In this document: positions 33,960-43,632 of the stretch, in pieces
Position numbering within the stretch: the stretch's first letter is position 1
Layout of the letters: each line of letters opens with the position of its first letter
DNA from: Roseococcus pinisoli
Lineage (GTDB): Bacteria > Pseudomonadota > Alphaproteobacteria > Acetobacterales > Acetobacteraceae
Direction: 5' to 3'
Assembly (NCBI RefSeq): GCF_018413645.1
Contig: NZ_JAHCDA010000004.1
Location: forward strand, 62,001 to 126,000
Length of the DNA stretch: 64,000 nt
Program-made: the position numbers and the translations under genes
The notes under the pieces: generated by a model
What the model was told of the DNA's origin: nothing
Seen by the model: only the letters and a program-made list of their open reading frames with translations
The model's database searches: none

Positions 33960-34933
33960 GGGCGGCGTCGCTATCGCGGCGCCTCCTCCTGGCGGCGCCC
34001 CTCGCCGCCCCTTCCCTGGCCCATGGCCAGGACTTTCCCAGCCGGGCCGTGACCGTCATCGTCGGCTTCCCGCCCGGCGGCCAGGCCGATCTCGCGGCAC
34101 GCCCCGTGGCCGCCGCGCTGGAGCGGATCTTCCGCCAGCCGGTCGTGGTCCAGAACCGTGCCGGCGGCGCGGGCGCCATCGGTTCGGGCTTCGTCGCCCG
34201 CGCGCCCGCGGACGGGCATACCCTGCTCATGGCCCTCTCCTCCCTCGCCGTGATCCCCGAGGCGGAGAAGCTCTTCGGGCGCCCGCCTCCCTATACGGTC
34301 GACCAATTCACGCCCGTCGCGCTGGTGAATGCCGACCCGACCATGCTCGCCGTGCCGGCCGAGGCGCCCTGGCGCTCCATCGACGACTTCGTGCGCGACG
34401 CGAAGGCCCGCCCCGGCGACATCCCCTATGGCTCCTCGGGCGCCTATGGCACGCTGCATGCGGCGATGGAGATGTTCGCCACCGCCGCCGGCATCCGCCT
34501 GCTGCACGTGCCCTTCCAGGGCGCGGGCCCGGCGATCACCGCGCTGCTCTCCGGCAATATCCAGGCCCTGGCGACGGCACCCGGCACCCTGACCCAGCAC
34601 ACGCAGTCGGGGCGTCTGCGCGTGCTCGGCTGCTGGGGGCGTGAGCGCGCGCCGGCCTTCCCCGAGGTCCCGACCTTCATGGAAGCGGGCTTCCCGGAGG
34701 TGGAGTTCTACATCTGGGCCGGCCTCTTCGCCCCCGCGGCGACGCCGGCGCCGGTCCTGTCCCGCCTTCGCGAGGCGATGCGCGGCGCCATGCAGGACGC
34801 CGATCTGCGCCGCGCCTTCGAAGCCGCCGGCTCGCCCCCGCGCTACCTGGACGCCCCGGATTTCGCCCGCTTCTTCGCGGAGGACAGCGCGCGCCTGGTC
34901 GCCGCCGTGCAGCGCATCGGCCGCGTGGAGTAG
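33956..34933 (+). CDS. Bug-family periplasmic solute receptor, copy 3
   Basis: 325-residue TctC-like binding protein. Signal peptide SLSRRLLLAAPLAAPSLAHG; then FPSRAVTVIVGFPPGGQADL, VVVQNRAGGAGAIGSGFVAR, ADGHTLLMALSSLAV, YGSSGAYGTLHAAMEMFATA, HVPFQGAGPAITALLSGNIQ and FPEVPTFMEAGFP. Translationally coupled to the small upstream protein. Together with the amidase and FAH gene it could form a four-gene uptake-and-degradation unit; ligand unknown. Confidence 0.9.
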   Translation: MRAASLSRRLLLAAPLAAPSLAHGQDFPSRAVTVIVGFPPGGQADLAARPVAAALERIFRQPVVVQNRAGGAGAIGSGFVARAPADGHTLLMALSSLAVIPEAEKLFGRPPPYTVDQFTPVALVNADPTMLAVPAEAPWRSIDDFVRDAKARPGDIPYGSSGAYGTLHAAMEMFATAAGIRLLHVPFQGAGPAITALLSGNIQALATAPGTLTQHTQSGRLRVLGCWGRERAPAFPEVPTFMEAGFPEVEFYIWAGLFAPAATPAPVLSRLREAMRGAMQDADLRRAFEAAGSPPRYLDAPDFARFFAEDSARLVAAVQRIGRVE

Positions 34934-35038
34934 GCCGATCGCCACCGCGCCAGGGCGCGCGTTTCACCCGATGTTAACCGGCTTCCCCGACCCTACCTCC
35001 GCCTCCGGATTTTCCGGACGCGAAGGAAAGCCGCACGC

Positions 35039-36532
35039 ATGTTCGACGCCATCCGATCCCGGCTGCACTCCCGGGCGCAGGCCCGGCTGGATGCCGTCCA
35101 TGCCTCCTATGCCGTGATCGAATTCGCGCCCGACGGGACCATCCTCCGTGCCAATCCGCATTTCCTGGCCGCGACCGGCTACAGCGCCGAGGACCTGCGC
35201 GGGCAGAAGCACGCCCTCTTCGTCGACCGGCGCATGGCCGAGAGCGAGGATTACCGCCGCTTCTGGGAGACGCTGCGCAGCGGCCGCCACCTGACCGACG
35301 AATTCCGCCGCCTGCGCAAGGACGGGCGGCCCATCTGGATCCAGGCCTCCTACTGCCCCGTCCTCGATCGGCGTGGCCGGGTGGCGAGCGTGATCAAGTT
35401 CGCCACGGACATCACCGACCGCCGCCTGCGCGCGGCGGACCATGCCGGGCAGGTCGCGGCCATCGGGAAGTCCCAGGCGGTCATCGAATTCGACGTCGAC
35501 GGCACCATCCTCGGCGCCAACGCCAATTTCCTGAACGCGCTGGGCTATACGCTCGAGGAGGTGCGCGGCCGTCATCACCGGCTCTTCGTCGATCCCGCCG
35601 AGGTGGCCCGGCCGGACTATGCTGCCTTCTGGGCCGCGCTCGGCCGGGGCGACTATCAGGCGGGCGAATATCGCCGCCTGGGCAAGGGCGGGCGGGAGGT
35701 CTTCATCCAGGCCTCCTACAATCCCATCCTCGGCCCCGACGGCGCGACGTGGAAGGTCGTGAAATACGCCACCGACGTGACAGCCCAGGTCCGCGAGCGG
35801 CAGCGCCGCGCGGAGGTGGGACGCGACGTCGATGCCCGGCTGGGCGAGGTCGCGGGCGCCGTCTCCTCGACCAATGAGCGGGCCAGCGGCGCCGTCGAGG
35901 CCTCGCGCGAGACCTCCATGAGCGTCCAGGCCGTGGCGGCGGGCGCGGAGGAGCTCGCGGCCTCGGTCGGCGAGATCGGCCGGCGCCTGCTCGACGCCTC
36001 GCGCTCCACCTCTTCCGCCACCGACCAGGCCGAACGCGCGACGCGGATCGTGGGCGAGCTGGTGGCCGCCGCGCAGCGGATCAGCCAGGCGATCGGCCTC
36101 ATCAACGACATCGCGGGGCAGACCAACCTCCTCGCGCTCAACGCCACGATCGAGGCCGCCCGCGCGGGGGAGGCCGGCAAGGGCTTCGCCGTGGTGGCGA
36201 GCGAGGTGAAGGAGCTCGCGAGCCAGACCGCCCGCGCCACGGAGGAGATCTCGGGCCAGGTCGGGCAGGTGCAGGGCGCGGTGGAAGGCGCGGTGCGCGC
36301 CATCGATTCCATCGCCAAGGCCATCGCCGATATCGACGGCATCACCACGAGCATCGCCGCCGCCGTGGAGCAGCAGGCGACAGTGACGCGCGAGATGTCC
36401 TCCCGCATGCAATCCGCGGCCTCGGGCGTGGAGAGCGCCAATCGCACGCTGGAGGAGATCGCGCAGGCGGCGACGGGCGCCGCGGCGCTCACGCGGCAGG
36501 TCGCCGAGAAGTCGAGAACGCTCGCCGCCTGA
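35039..36532 (+). CDS. Soluble chemoreceptor with two PAS domains
   Basis: 497-residue methyl-accepting chemotaxis-type protein without membrane segments, so it senses a cytoplasmic signal, perhaps redox, through PAS. PAS 1 (about residues 20-120; [20 protein letters not shown]) and PAS 2 (about 140-245; [20 protein letters not shown]) are near-duplicates of each other. The C-terminal signalling tip is [20 protein letters not shown] followed by [18 protein letters not shown]. The signalling coiled coil is short and no adaptation motif was identified. It is not adjacent to che genes. Confidence 0.93.
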   Translation: MFDAIRSRLHSRAQARLDAVHASYAVIEFAPDGTILRANPHFLAATGYSAEDLRGQKHALFVDRRMAESEDYRRFWETLRSGRHLTDEFRRLRKDGRPIWIQASYCPVLDRRGRVASVIKFATDITDRRLRAADHAGQVAAIGKSQAVIEFDVDGTILGANANFLNALGYTLEEVRGRHHRLFVDPAEVARPDYAAFWAALGRGDYQAGEYRRLGKGGREVFIQASYNPILGPDGATWKVVKYATDVTAQVRERQRRAEVGRDVDARLGEVAGAVSSTNERASGAVEASRETSMSVQAVAAGAEELAASVGEIGRRLLDASRSTSSATDQAERATRIVGELVAAAQRISQAIGLINDIAGQTNLLALNATIEAARAGEAGKGFAVVASEVKELASQTARATEEISGQVGQVQGAVEGAVRAIDSIAKAIADIDGITTSIAAAVEQQATVTREMSSRMQSAASGVESANRTLEEIAQAATGAAALTRQVAEKSRTLAA

Positions 36533-36592
36533 GGTTGCGCCGCGGGACGGGCCATGCTCGCCTGCGGCCGAACGACGGCAGGAGTAGCCCAG

Positions 36593-37789
36593 ATGAATAC
36601 CGAGACCACCGAAGGCAAGATCCTTGCCTGGCTCGCCACGCAGCAGCAGGCGATGATCGACACGCTGGAAGCCATGGTGAACACCGATGGCGGCAGCTAC
36701 GACAAGGCGGGCGTGGACGCGACCGGCAAGATCGTGAAGGATTTCTGCGAGGCCCAGGGCATCACGGTCGAGACCGTGCGCGGCGAGAAGTATGGCGACT
36801 GTCTGCGCGCCGTCCTGCCGCATGAGGGCACGGGCGCGGTGCGCACGCGCGGCAACCAGGCCGCCAACATCGTGCTAATGGGCCATCGCGACACCGTCTT
36901 CCCCAAGGGCGAGCCCACGCGCCGGCCCTTCACCATCAAGGATGGCCGCGCCTATGGCCCCGGCGTCGCCGACATGAAGGCGGGGCTGGTGATGAACATG
37001 TATGTCCTCGCCGCCTTCAAGAAGTTCGGCGGCGCGCCGGGCCCGATGGTCGGCCTCTTCACGGGCGACGAGGAGATCGGCTCCCCCGAGGGCCGCGCGG
37101 TGATCGAGGAGGAGGCCCGCGGCGCCCGCGTCGTCTTCAATTCGGAGCCGGGTCGCCCGACGGGCAATGTGGTCACGGGCCGCAAGGGCGGCGTCTTCAG
37201 CATCTTCGAGATCGAGGGCAAGGCCGCCCATTCCGGCGGCAACTTCGAGGCCGGCATCTCGGCCATCGGGGAACTGGCGAACAAGATCGTCGCGATCCAT
37301 GCGCTGACCGACCTCAAGCGCGGCATCACGCTCAATGTCGGCCTTGTCTCGGGCGGGCAGAGCGTGAACACGGTGGCACCCTCGGCCACTGGCCAGATCG
37401 ACCTGCGCTACGTGAACCCGGCCGACCGCGACGAGATCATGGGCAAGATCCACGAGATCATCGCCAAGAGCTACGTGCCCGGCACCAAGGCCAAGCTCAC
37501 CATCAAGGGCGAGTTCCTGCCCCTCACCCAGGACGAGGCGGCCGCCCGCCTCTTCAGCATGTACCAGGGCGCGGCGAAGGATGCCGGGCTGGACGTGAAG
37601 CCGGAATTCTCGGGCGGCTGCGCGGATAGCGGCTTCACGGCAGCCCAGGGCGCGCCGACCATCTGCTCGGTCGGTCCGGTCGGCGGCCTCGCCCACAGCC
37701 CGGAAGAGTATCTGGAGGTCGCGAGCTTCGTGCCCCGTGCGCAGGCGATGGCGAGTGCCATCCTGCGGCTCGAGAGCGCCAGCCTCTGA
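36593..37789 (+). CDS. M20-family metallopeptidase (carboxypeptidase G2-like)
   Basis: 398-residue zinc hydrolase cleaving a C-terminal amino acid or amide. Metal ligands and catalytic groups are visible: MGHRDTVFP (His, and the catalytic Asp), GPGVADMKAGLVMNMYVL (bridging Asp), GLFTGDEEIGSPEGRAV (catalytic Glu pair), FNSEPGRPTGNVV (acidic ligand) and GGLAHSPEEYLEVASF (His). The dimerisation domain holds GKAAHSGGNFEAGISAIGEL. No signal peptide, so probably cytosolic, though Pseudomonas CPG2 is exported. Start at 36593 after AGGAG. A hairpin follows. Confidence 0.9.
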   Translation: MNTETTEGKILAWLATQQQAMIDTLEAMVNTDGGSYDKAGVDATGKIVKDFCEAQGITVETVRGEKYGDCLRAVLPHEGTGAVRTRGNQAANIVLMGHRDTVFPKGEPTRRPFTIKDGRAYGPGVADMKAGLVMNMYVLAAFKKFGGAPGPMVGLFTGDEEIGSPEGRAVIEEEARGARVVFNSEPGRPTGNVVTGRKGGVFSIFEIEGKAAHSGGNFEAGISAIGELANKIVAIHALTDLKRGITLNVGLVSGGQSVNTVAPSATGQIDLRYVNPADRDEIMGKIHEIIAKSYVPGTKAKLTIKGEFLPLTQDEAAARLFSMYQGAAKDAGLDVKPEFSGGCADSGFTAAQGAPTICSVGPVGGLAHSPEEYLEVASFVPRAQAMASAILRLESASL

Positions 37790-37798
37790 TTTTCGGCC

Positions 37799-37822
37799 GG
37801 CGCGGGGGCAAATCCCCGCGCC
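37799..37822 (+). terminator. Hairpin after the M20 peptidase gene
   Basis: Nine-base-pair stem GGCGCGGGG/CCCCGCGCC with a six-base loop ten bases after the stop; no T-run. Confidence 0.5.
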
Positions 37823-37876
37823 GCCTGCCCGCGCCCATGAATTCGCATTGAGCTTAACAGAAGAATTTGCAGCACT

Positions 37877-37893
37877 CGCAACCTCCAGTTGCG
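37877..37893 (+). promoter_or_regulatory. Small inverted repeat upstream of the small membrane protein
   Basis: CGCAAC/GTTGCG around CTCCA in the AT-richer space between the peptidase and the gene at 37927; could be an operator half-pair. Weak. Confidence 0.25.
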
Positions 37894-37926
37894 GGCCGTC
37901 GTCATCATCGATAGACGTGATTTACG

Positions 37927-38346
37927 ATGCGACAAGAACGGCCGCAGGTCTCATTTCTTCCGGAGATCGCCGTGTCCGGCGGGCCGCTTCGCGTGCCTGC
38001 GAAGCGTGGCGCGTCGCCTCCTGGCAAATTCGGCTCCGCCCTCGCCGTCCTGCTGTTCCTGGCCTTCGGCCTCGCCGGCCCCCTTGCGATCGGCATGATG
38101 CCGCGGGACGGGCAGACGCAATTCGCCGTCATCGCGGCGCCCTGGCGGGGGCTGGAGGAGACGGCGGCGCTGGTCGCCGCAGCGGATGGCCGCATCGTCG
38201 ATGCCGGCGGCCTGCCGAATGTCATTTTTGCTCAATCCGATAGCCCGGCCTTCGTCGCCGCGGCCTATCGCGCCGGTGCCTGGCTCGTGCTCGATCCGGT
38301 GCTGCTGCGCGGTTGCCTTCAAGCCCTTGGGAGGGCCTCGTCATGA
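37927..38346 (+). CDS. Small membrane-anchored protein coupled to hybrid kinase
   Basis: 139 residues: a basic cytoplasmic tail, one hydrophobic segment ([20 protein letters not shown], about residues 37-56) and a soluble C-terminal domain, presumably periplasmic, with [20 protein letters not shown] and [21 protein letters not shown] do not recognise a named family. The stop overlaps the kinase ATG by four bases (ATGA), so the two are made in a fixed ratio; a role as accessory or input subunit of the kinase is an inference. Another Met start is possible, but the membrane segment fixes the frame. Confidence 0.7.
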   Translation: MRQERPQVSFLPEIAVSGGPLRVPAKRGASPPGKFGSALAVLLFLAFGLAGPLAIGMMPRDGQTQFAVIAAPWRGLEETAALVAAADGRIVDAGGLPNVIFAQSDSPAFVAAAYRAGAWLVLDPVLLRGCLQALGRASS

Positions 38347-40919
38347 CCGAAATTGAGATGCTGCGGAACCGCTTCGGTCGCGCAATGGTCTGGATCCTCT
38401 GGCTCCACGTCCCGATGATCGCGCTGGCCGCCTACCTCCTCGGCCATGCGCCGGCCCCAGCCGCGGCCTTCTCGGCCGTGCTGGTCGGCGCCTATCACCT
38501 CTGCTGGCGCCTCTGGGGCGCGGCGCCCGTCACGCGCTACATCTCCGCCATCGCCATCATGGGACAGCCGGCGCTGATGCTCTACCTGCTCGCGGGCCAC
38601 CCGTGGCAGATGGACGTACATATGTACTTCTTCGCGGCGCTCGCCCTGCTGATCGGCTGGAGCGACTGGCGCACCATCATCGTCGGCGCCGTGACCATCG
38701 CGCTGCATCACCTCATCCTGAACTTCGCGCTGCCGCTGGCCGTCTTCGCCAACGGGTCCGACCTGCCCCGCGTCTACCTCCATGCCGCGATCGTGCTCTT
38801 CCAGAGCGCGGTGCTCGTGACGCTGAGCAGCACGCTGGTGCGGACCTTCGACCGCATCGCCGCCATGGGGACGGAGGTGCTGATCCAGACGCAGGAGGCC
38901 CAGGCAGCGAACAACGCGAAGACGCTGTTCCTGGCCAATATGAGCCATGAGATCCGCACGCCGATGAACGCGATCCAGGGCTTCAGCCACCTGGCGCTGC
39001 GGACGGAGACCGACCCCCGGCAGCGCGACTACCTGCTCAAGATCAAGACGGCGAGCGGCGCGCTTCTCGGCCTCATCAACGATATCCTGGACTTCTCGAA
39101 GATCGAGGCCGGCAAGCTGCATCTGGAGCGCTCGCCCTTCGATATTCGCGCGGCCCTGGACAGCGTCGTGGCCATCGCCGAGCTGCGGGCGCGGGAGAAG
39201 GGCATCGGCCTGCGCGTCGACATCGACCCGGCCGTGCCGAAGGTGCTGATCGGGGATTCCCTGCGCCTCAACCAGGTCATCCTCAACCTCGTCTCCAATG
39301 CCATCAAGTTCACCGAGCGCGGCTCGGTCACCGTCTCGATCCACTCCGCCTCGGATGTGAGGGACGATATTGCGCTCGAGATCGCCATCCGCGACACGGG
39401 CATCGGCATGACGCCGGAGCAGCAGGCGCGCCTCTTCGCCTCCTTCAGCCAGGCCGATAGCTCCACCACGCGCCGCTTCGGCGGGACCGGCCTCGGCCTT
39501 GCCATCAGCAAGCAGCTGGTCGAGCTCATGGGCGCCAATATCCTGGTTGAAAGCGCGCCCGGCGAGGGCAGCTGCTTCCGCTTCACCATCCGGCTCGGCG
39601 TCGCCGACGCCGCCACCACGGCCAACCGCCCGACGATCGAGGCACTGGGGGCCCTGCGGGTCATGGTGGTCGACGACAACCCCGCGGCGCGCATGACCCT
39701 CGAGGACATGTTCGCGGAGTGGTCGATCAACGTGGAGCTCTTCGCCTCCGCCGCGGAGGCCCTGGCCGAACTGGACGAGTCGGCGCGGCGTGGCACGCCC
39801 TTCGACCTCGTTCTCATGGACTGGAAGATGCCGGGCATGGACGGCATGGAAGCCGCCCGGCGGATCCAGACTTCCGATATCTCCGCGGCCAAGCTCCCCG
39901 TGGTGGTCATGGTCAGCGCCTATGGCCGCGAGGAGATGATGGCCAAGGCCGAAGTGAACGGCATCTCCGCCGTTCTGGTGAAGCCCGTGGACCCCGGGCT
40001 GCTGCTGGAGACGCTGACGAACCTCTTCACCGCCGCCTCCGCCCCGCCCCCTGCCCCCGTGGCCACGCCCCAGGCGCAGGACGCGCTCCCGCAGGTGGCG
40101 CCGCAGTTCCGGGGCGCCCGCGTCCTTCTCGTGGAGGACAACGAGATCAACCGGGAGCTGGCGACGGAGCTGCTGATGGATGCCGGCCTCGTCGTCGACA
40201 CGGCGGAGAACGGCCGGATCGCCTGCGACAAGGTCTTCGCCGACCCGACGGGCTTCGCCGTGGTGCTGATGGACATCCAGATGCCCGAGATGGACGGGCT
40301 CGAGGCCACGATCCGGATCCGTGAGCAGCTTTCGCCGGTCGATCTGCCGATCCTCGCCATGACCGCGCATGCCTATGAGCAGGAGAAGCAGCGCTGCCTC
40401 GAGATCGGCATGAACGACCATATCGCCAAGCCGGTCGATCCGGCCGTGCTGGTCGCGACGCTCGATCGCTGGCTCGGCGCGGCCCGCCCGCCGGCCCGTC
40501 CCGCCGCCCCGCCGGCGCCTGCCCTCGGCCCCGACGACCTGCCGCCCTCCCTGCCGCCCTATGATCTCGCGGCCGCGCTGATCCGCGTGAACGGGAAGCG
40601 GAAGCTGCTGCGCAAGCTCATCGTGGATTTCGGCACCAGCTTCGGCAGCACAGGCGAGACCCTGCGCCAGCAGATCGCCGAAGGACGCATCGACGAAGCC
40701 GCCCGCACCGCCCATGCCCTCAAGGGAACGGCCGCGACGCTCGAGGCGCGTGGCGTGGCCGAGGCGGCCATGCAGCTGGAGGACGCGCTCACCGGCCGCA
40801 AGCCCGGCGATACCGCGCAGCTGGTGAACCGTCTCGAGGCAGAGCTCCGCCCGGCCATCGCGGCGGCCCGGTCGCTCGGGCCCGCGGCTCAGAAGGAATT
40901 GGCGGCGCAGCCGCGCTGA
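38343..40919 (+). CDS. Hybrid histidine kinase with two REC domains and HPt
   Basis: 858-residue membrane sensor kinase. About five or six N-terminal hydrophobic segments (to residue ~175, including [20 protein letters not shown]) form the sensor; then HisKA with His202 in [20 protein letters not shown], HATPase ([33 protein letters not shown]), REC1 with Asp493 ([12 protein letters not shown]), REC2 with Asp644 ([12 protein letters not shown]) and an HPt domain with His791 ([13 protein letters not shown]). All phosphorelay residues are present. Start at 38343 follows GGGAGG. The output regulator is not identified; the REC-PAS-GGDEF-EAL gene downstream is a candidate. Confidence 0.93.
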   Translation: MTEIEMLRNRFGRAMVWILWLHVPMIALAAYLLGHAPAPAAAFSAVLVGAYHLCWRLWGAAPVTRYISAIAIMGQPALMLYLLAGHPWQMDVHMYFFAALALLIGWSDWRTIIVGAVTIALHHLILNFALPLAVFANGSDLPRVYLHAAIVLFQSAVLVTLSSTLVRTFDRIAAMGTEVLIQTQEAQAANNAKTLFLANMSHEIRTPMNAIQGFSHLALRTETDPRQRDYLLKIKTASGALLGLINDILDFSKIEAGKLHLERSPFDIRAALDSVVAIAELRAREKGIGLRVDIDPAVPKVLIGDSLRLNQVILNLVSNAIKFTERGSVTVSIHSASDVRDDIALEIAIRDTGIGMTPEQQARLFASFSQADSSTTRRFGGTGLGLAISKQLVELMGANILVESAPGEGSCFRFTIRLGVADAATTANRPTIEALGALRVMVVDDNPAARMTLEDMFAEWSINVELFASAAEALAELDESARRGTPFDLVLMDWKMPGMDGMEAARRIQTSDISAAKLPVVVMVSAYGREEMMAKAEVNGISAVLVKPVDPGLLLETLTNLFTAASAPPPAPVATPQAQDALPQVAPQFRGARVLLVEDNEINRELATELLMDAGLVVDTAENGRIACDKVFADPTGFAVVLMDIQMPEMDGLEATIRIREQLSPVDLPILAMTAHAYEQEKQRCLEIGMNDHIAKPVDPAVLVATLDRWLGAARPPARPAAPPAPALGPDDLPPSLPPYDLAAALIRVNGKRKLLRKLIVDFGTSFGSTGETLRQQIAEGRIDEAARTAHALKGTAATLEARGVAEAAMQLEDALTGRKPGDTAQLVNRLEAELRPAIAAARSLGPAAQKELAAQPR

Positions 40920-40925
40920 CGCCTT

Positions 40926-40940
40926 GGCGGCCCGGCCGCC
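40926..40940 (+). terminator. Hairpin after the hybrid kinase
   Basis: GGCGGC/GCCGCC stem with loop CCG followed by CTTT. A second GC hairpin (GGCCGCCC/GGGCGGCC) lies at 40960-40983. Confidence 0.5.
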
Positions 40941-41363
40941 CTTTCAATAACGCGATTTGGGCCGCCCGCACGGCCGGGCGGCCGCTCCAGGCTTTGAACA
41001 GTCCGGAAAGCCCCTTCATTTCAAGGCGTGAAGCCCCCCTCCTCGACCCACCGCTGCATCTGCGCGGTGGACGTCCGCGCCGTCAGCCCGCAGGATGAGA
41101 TTCTCCGGACAAGATGCCCGGGGCGGATCGTGCTGATATTGTAGAATGACGGCGACACCCTTGCCGCTTTTGCTTTGCCAGCCGGCCATGGACCTGGGCA
41201 CGATACATGGTCGGGGATGGCGACGCGGGGAATGGGGGAAAATCCTTGACTGTCCATGGACTTCAATCGCGGAGCCCCCCGGGGCCGCCCTCGTCCGATC
41301 GGGACGGGCTGGCGACTGGGATAGTCCGCCCATGGCCATGACGCACAGGAAGGTGCATTGGCA
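40941..41363. other. Intergenic region upstream of the REC-PAS-GGDEF-EAL gene
   Basis: About 420 bases with no gene I can support. It contains the second hairpin noted above, a perfect ten-base palindrome GTCCATGGAC at 41252-41261, and an AGGAAGG ribosome site at 41347-41353. Short open frames on the minus strand show no family resemblance that I would rely on. Confidence 0.5.
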
Positions 41364-43565
41364 ATGCACGGCGGTGATACCGTCGGTTACTCAACCTCGG
41401 CCAGCGCCAGCATGTCTCTGATCCTGATCCTCGACGACCGCGGCACCAATCGTAAGATCCTGGCCCAGCTCGCCGTGTCGGTGGAGCCGTCGGCGGAGGT
41501 CGTCACCTTCGGCAATCCCCTCATCGCCCTCGCCTGGATGGACGAGCACCGGCCCGACCTCGTCATCAGCGACTATCGCATGCCGCATCTGGACGGCGCC
41601 GAGGTGGCCGGCCGCATCCGTTCCAAGACCACGGGCGCCGACGTCCCGATCATCGTCGTCACGGCCTATAACGACCCCGTCTTCCGCCTGCGCGCGCTGG
41701 AAGCCGGTGCCACGGATTTCCTCATCTCGCCGGTCGACCATGCCGAGTTCCGCACGCGCGTGCGCAACCTCCTCGCGCTGCGCCAGCACCAGATCCACGC
41801 CCGCCAGCGGGCACAGGACCTGGCGCGCGACCTGGAAGCCTCGGAGCGCTCGCTCCACGCCATCGTCCGCGAGAGCCGTGAATCCCTGGCCCAGCTGATC
41901 GACACCGTGCCGGCCATGATCAGCGCGACCGATTCCGCCGGGAAGCTGATTTTCGTGAACGCCCGCCAGGCAACGATCGCGGGCTCGACCCCGGCCGCGC
42001 TCGTCGGCCAGGAAGCCCAGTGCATCCTGGGCGAGGGCCGCCTGGAAAAGGCGCTCGCGGCCGATGCGGAGGTCTTCACCTCCGGCCTCCCCATGGCCGG
42101 CTTCGAGGAAGAATTTTCCGACGGGCACGGTGGCTCGCGCACGCTCTTCACGACCAAGGCGCCGCTGCGCGACGGCGAGGGCCGGGTGATCGCGGTCGTC
42201 ACCACCTCGATCGACATCACCGACCGCAAGCGCGCCGAGGAGCAGCTGCTCTATCTCGCGCGGCACGATGCGCTCACCGGCCTGCCCAATCGCTCGATGC
42301 TCAGCGAAAGGCTGCGCGACCGCTGCGTCCATGGCCGCCACGGCCGGGTGGGCGCCCCCTTCGCGCTGCACTTCCTGGACCTCGATCGCTTTAAGGCGGT
42401 GAACGACGCCCTCGGCCACGCGGCGGGCGACCGGATGCTGCGCGAGGTCGCGGCGCGGATCACCGAGGCCCTCGGCGAGGACGACATCGTGGCCCGGCTC
42501 GGCGGCGACGAATTCGCCATCCTGCAGGCCGGCGCCAGCTCAGCCCAGGAGGCCGCGCAATTCGCGCTGCGCATCCGCGACGTGCTGGAGCGCCCCTTCA
42601 CCCTGCTCGGCCGCAGCGTCCAGATCTCGGCCAGCACCGGCATCACCCTCCATCCGGAGGACGCGACCTCCGCCGAGGAGCTCCTCCGGCTTTCCGACCT
42701 CGCCATGTACCGGGCGAAGTCCGAGGGCGGAAACGGCTACAGCTTCTTCGACCCGGCGATGGACCGTGCGGCGCGCGAGGCCATGCAGCTGGAGGCCGAC
42801 CTGCGCAGCGCGTTGGTCCGGGGCGAGTTCGAGCTGATGTGGCAGCCCCAGGTCTGCCTCGCCACCAACCGCATCGTGGGTGCCGAGGGGCTGCTGCGCT
42901 GGCACCATCCCGAGCGCGGCCTGCTCGCGCCTGGCGCCTTCCTGGGCGCTGCCGAGGAAACCGGCCTCATCACCCCCATCACCGCCTGGGTCCTCCGCGC
43001 GGCGGCGCGCCAGGGCGCGGCCTGGGCACGGCTGAAGGGCGGCGGCATCCGGGTCTCGGCCAATATCTCGCCCTCGCTCTTTCGGCAGGCCGACGTCCGC
43101 GGCCTCGTCGCCGCGGCCATCGACGAGGCGGGGCTGTCGCCCGAGATCTTCGACATCGAGCTCACCGAGCGCGTGCCGATGGACGATCTGGAAAAGGTCG
43201 CGGCCACCCTGCGCGAGCTGCGCGAACTCGGTGTCTGTCTCTCGATCGACGATTTCGGGGTCGGCTATTCCTCCCTCGTCTATGTGAAGAGCTTCCCCGT
43301 CCAGCGCCTGAAGATCGATCGCTCCTTCGTTTCGCAACTGCCGGAGAACCATATCGACGCCGCCATCGTCGCCGGCGTCGTCTCCCTCGGCCACAATCTC
43401 GGCATGCGCGTCGTGGCGGAGGGCGTGGAGACGCAGGAGCAGCTGGACACCGTGCGCGCGCTCGGCTGCGACGAGATCCAGGGCTATTTCGTGAGCTATC
43501 CCGTCACCGCCTCTGCCCTGGAGCAGCGGCTGATCGAGGCCGACGCGCCGGTCCACGGCGCGTGA
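41364..43565 (+). CDS. REC-PAS-GGDEF-EAL cyclic-di-GMP regulator
   Basis: 733-residue soluble response regulator for c-di-GMP turnover. Domains in order: REC (residues ~17-135; phospho-acceptor in [16 protein letters not shown]), coiled linker, PAS (~165-290; [16 protein letters not shown]), GGDEF (~300-465; [13 protein letters not shown] and intact LGGDEFAI), EAL (~480-730). The EAL motif reads EGLLRW instead of EALxRW, but other catalytic residues look kept: [46 protein letters not shown]. So synthesis is likely and hydrolysis plausible. Start ATG 41364 follows AGGAAGG; TTG 41358 and ATG 41412 are alternatives. 67 bases before the RpfC-like gene. Confidence 0.93.
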   Translation: MHGGDTVGYSTSASASMSLILILDDRGTNRKILAQLAVSVEPSAEVVTFGNPLIALAWMDEHRPDLVISDYRMPHLDGAEVAGRIRSKTTGADVPIIVVTAYNDPVFRLRALEAGATDFLISPVDHAEFRTRVRNLLALRQHQIHARQRAQDLARDLEASERSLHAIVRESRESLAQLIDTVPAMISATDSAGKLIFVNARQATIAGSTPAALVGQEAQCILGEGRLEKALAADAEVFTSGLPMAGFEEEFSDGHGGSRTLFTTKAPLRDGEGRVIAVVTTSIDITDRKRAEEQLLYLARHDALTGLPNRSMLSERLRDRCVHGRHGRVGAPFALHFLDLDRFKAVNDALGHAAGDRMLREVAARITEALGEDDIVARLGGDEFAILQAGASSAQEAAQFALRIRDVLERPFTLLGRSVQISASTGITLHPEDATSAEELLRLSDLAMYRAKSEGGNGYSFFDPAMDRAAREAMQLEADLRSALVRGEFELMWQPQVCLATNRIVGAEGLLRWHHPERGLLAPGAFLGAAEETGLITPITAWVLRAAARQGAAWARLKGGGIRVSANISPSLFRQADVRGLVAAAIDEAGLSPEIFDIELTERVPMDDLEKVAATLRELRELGVCLSIDDFGVGYSSLVYVKSFPVQRLKIDRSFVSQLPENHIDAAIVAGVVSLGHNLGMRVVAEGVETQEQLDTVRALGCDEIQGYFVSYPVTASALEQRLIEADAPVHGA

Positions 43566-43632
43566 CAGGCTGGCCGATGACGCCGGCATCACCCTCGCGA
43601 CGACCACCGGAAGGCGCCCAGGGCGGCCGGCC

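Noticed and set aside
41021-41266. Minus-strand small open frame between the hybrid kinase and the GGDEF-EAL gene
   Set aside because: The end vaguely recalls an HTH segment, but length, start site and composition give no support.
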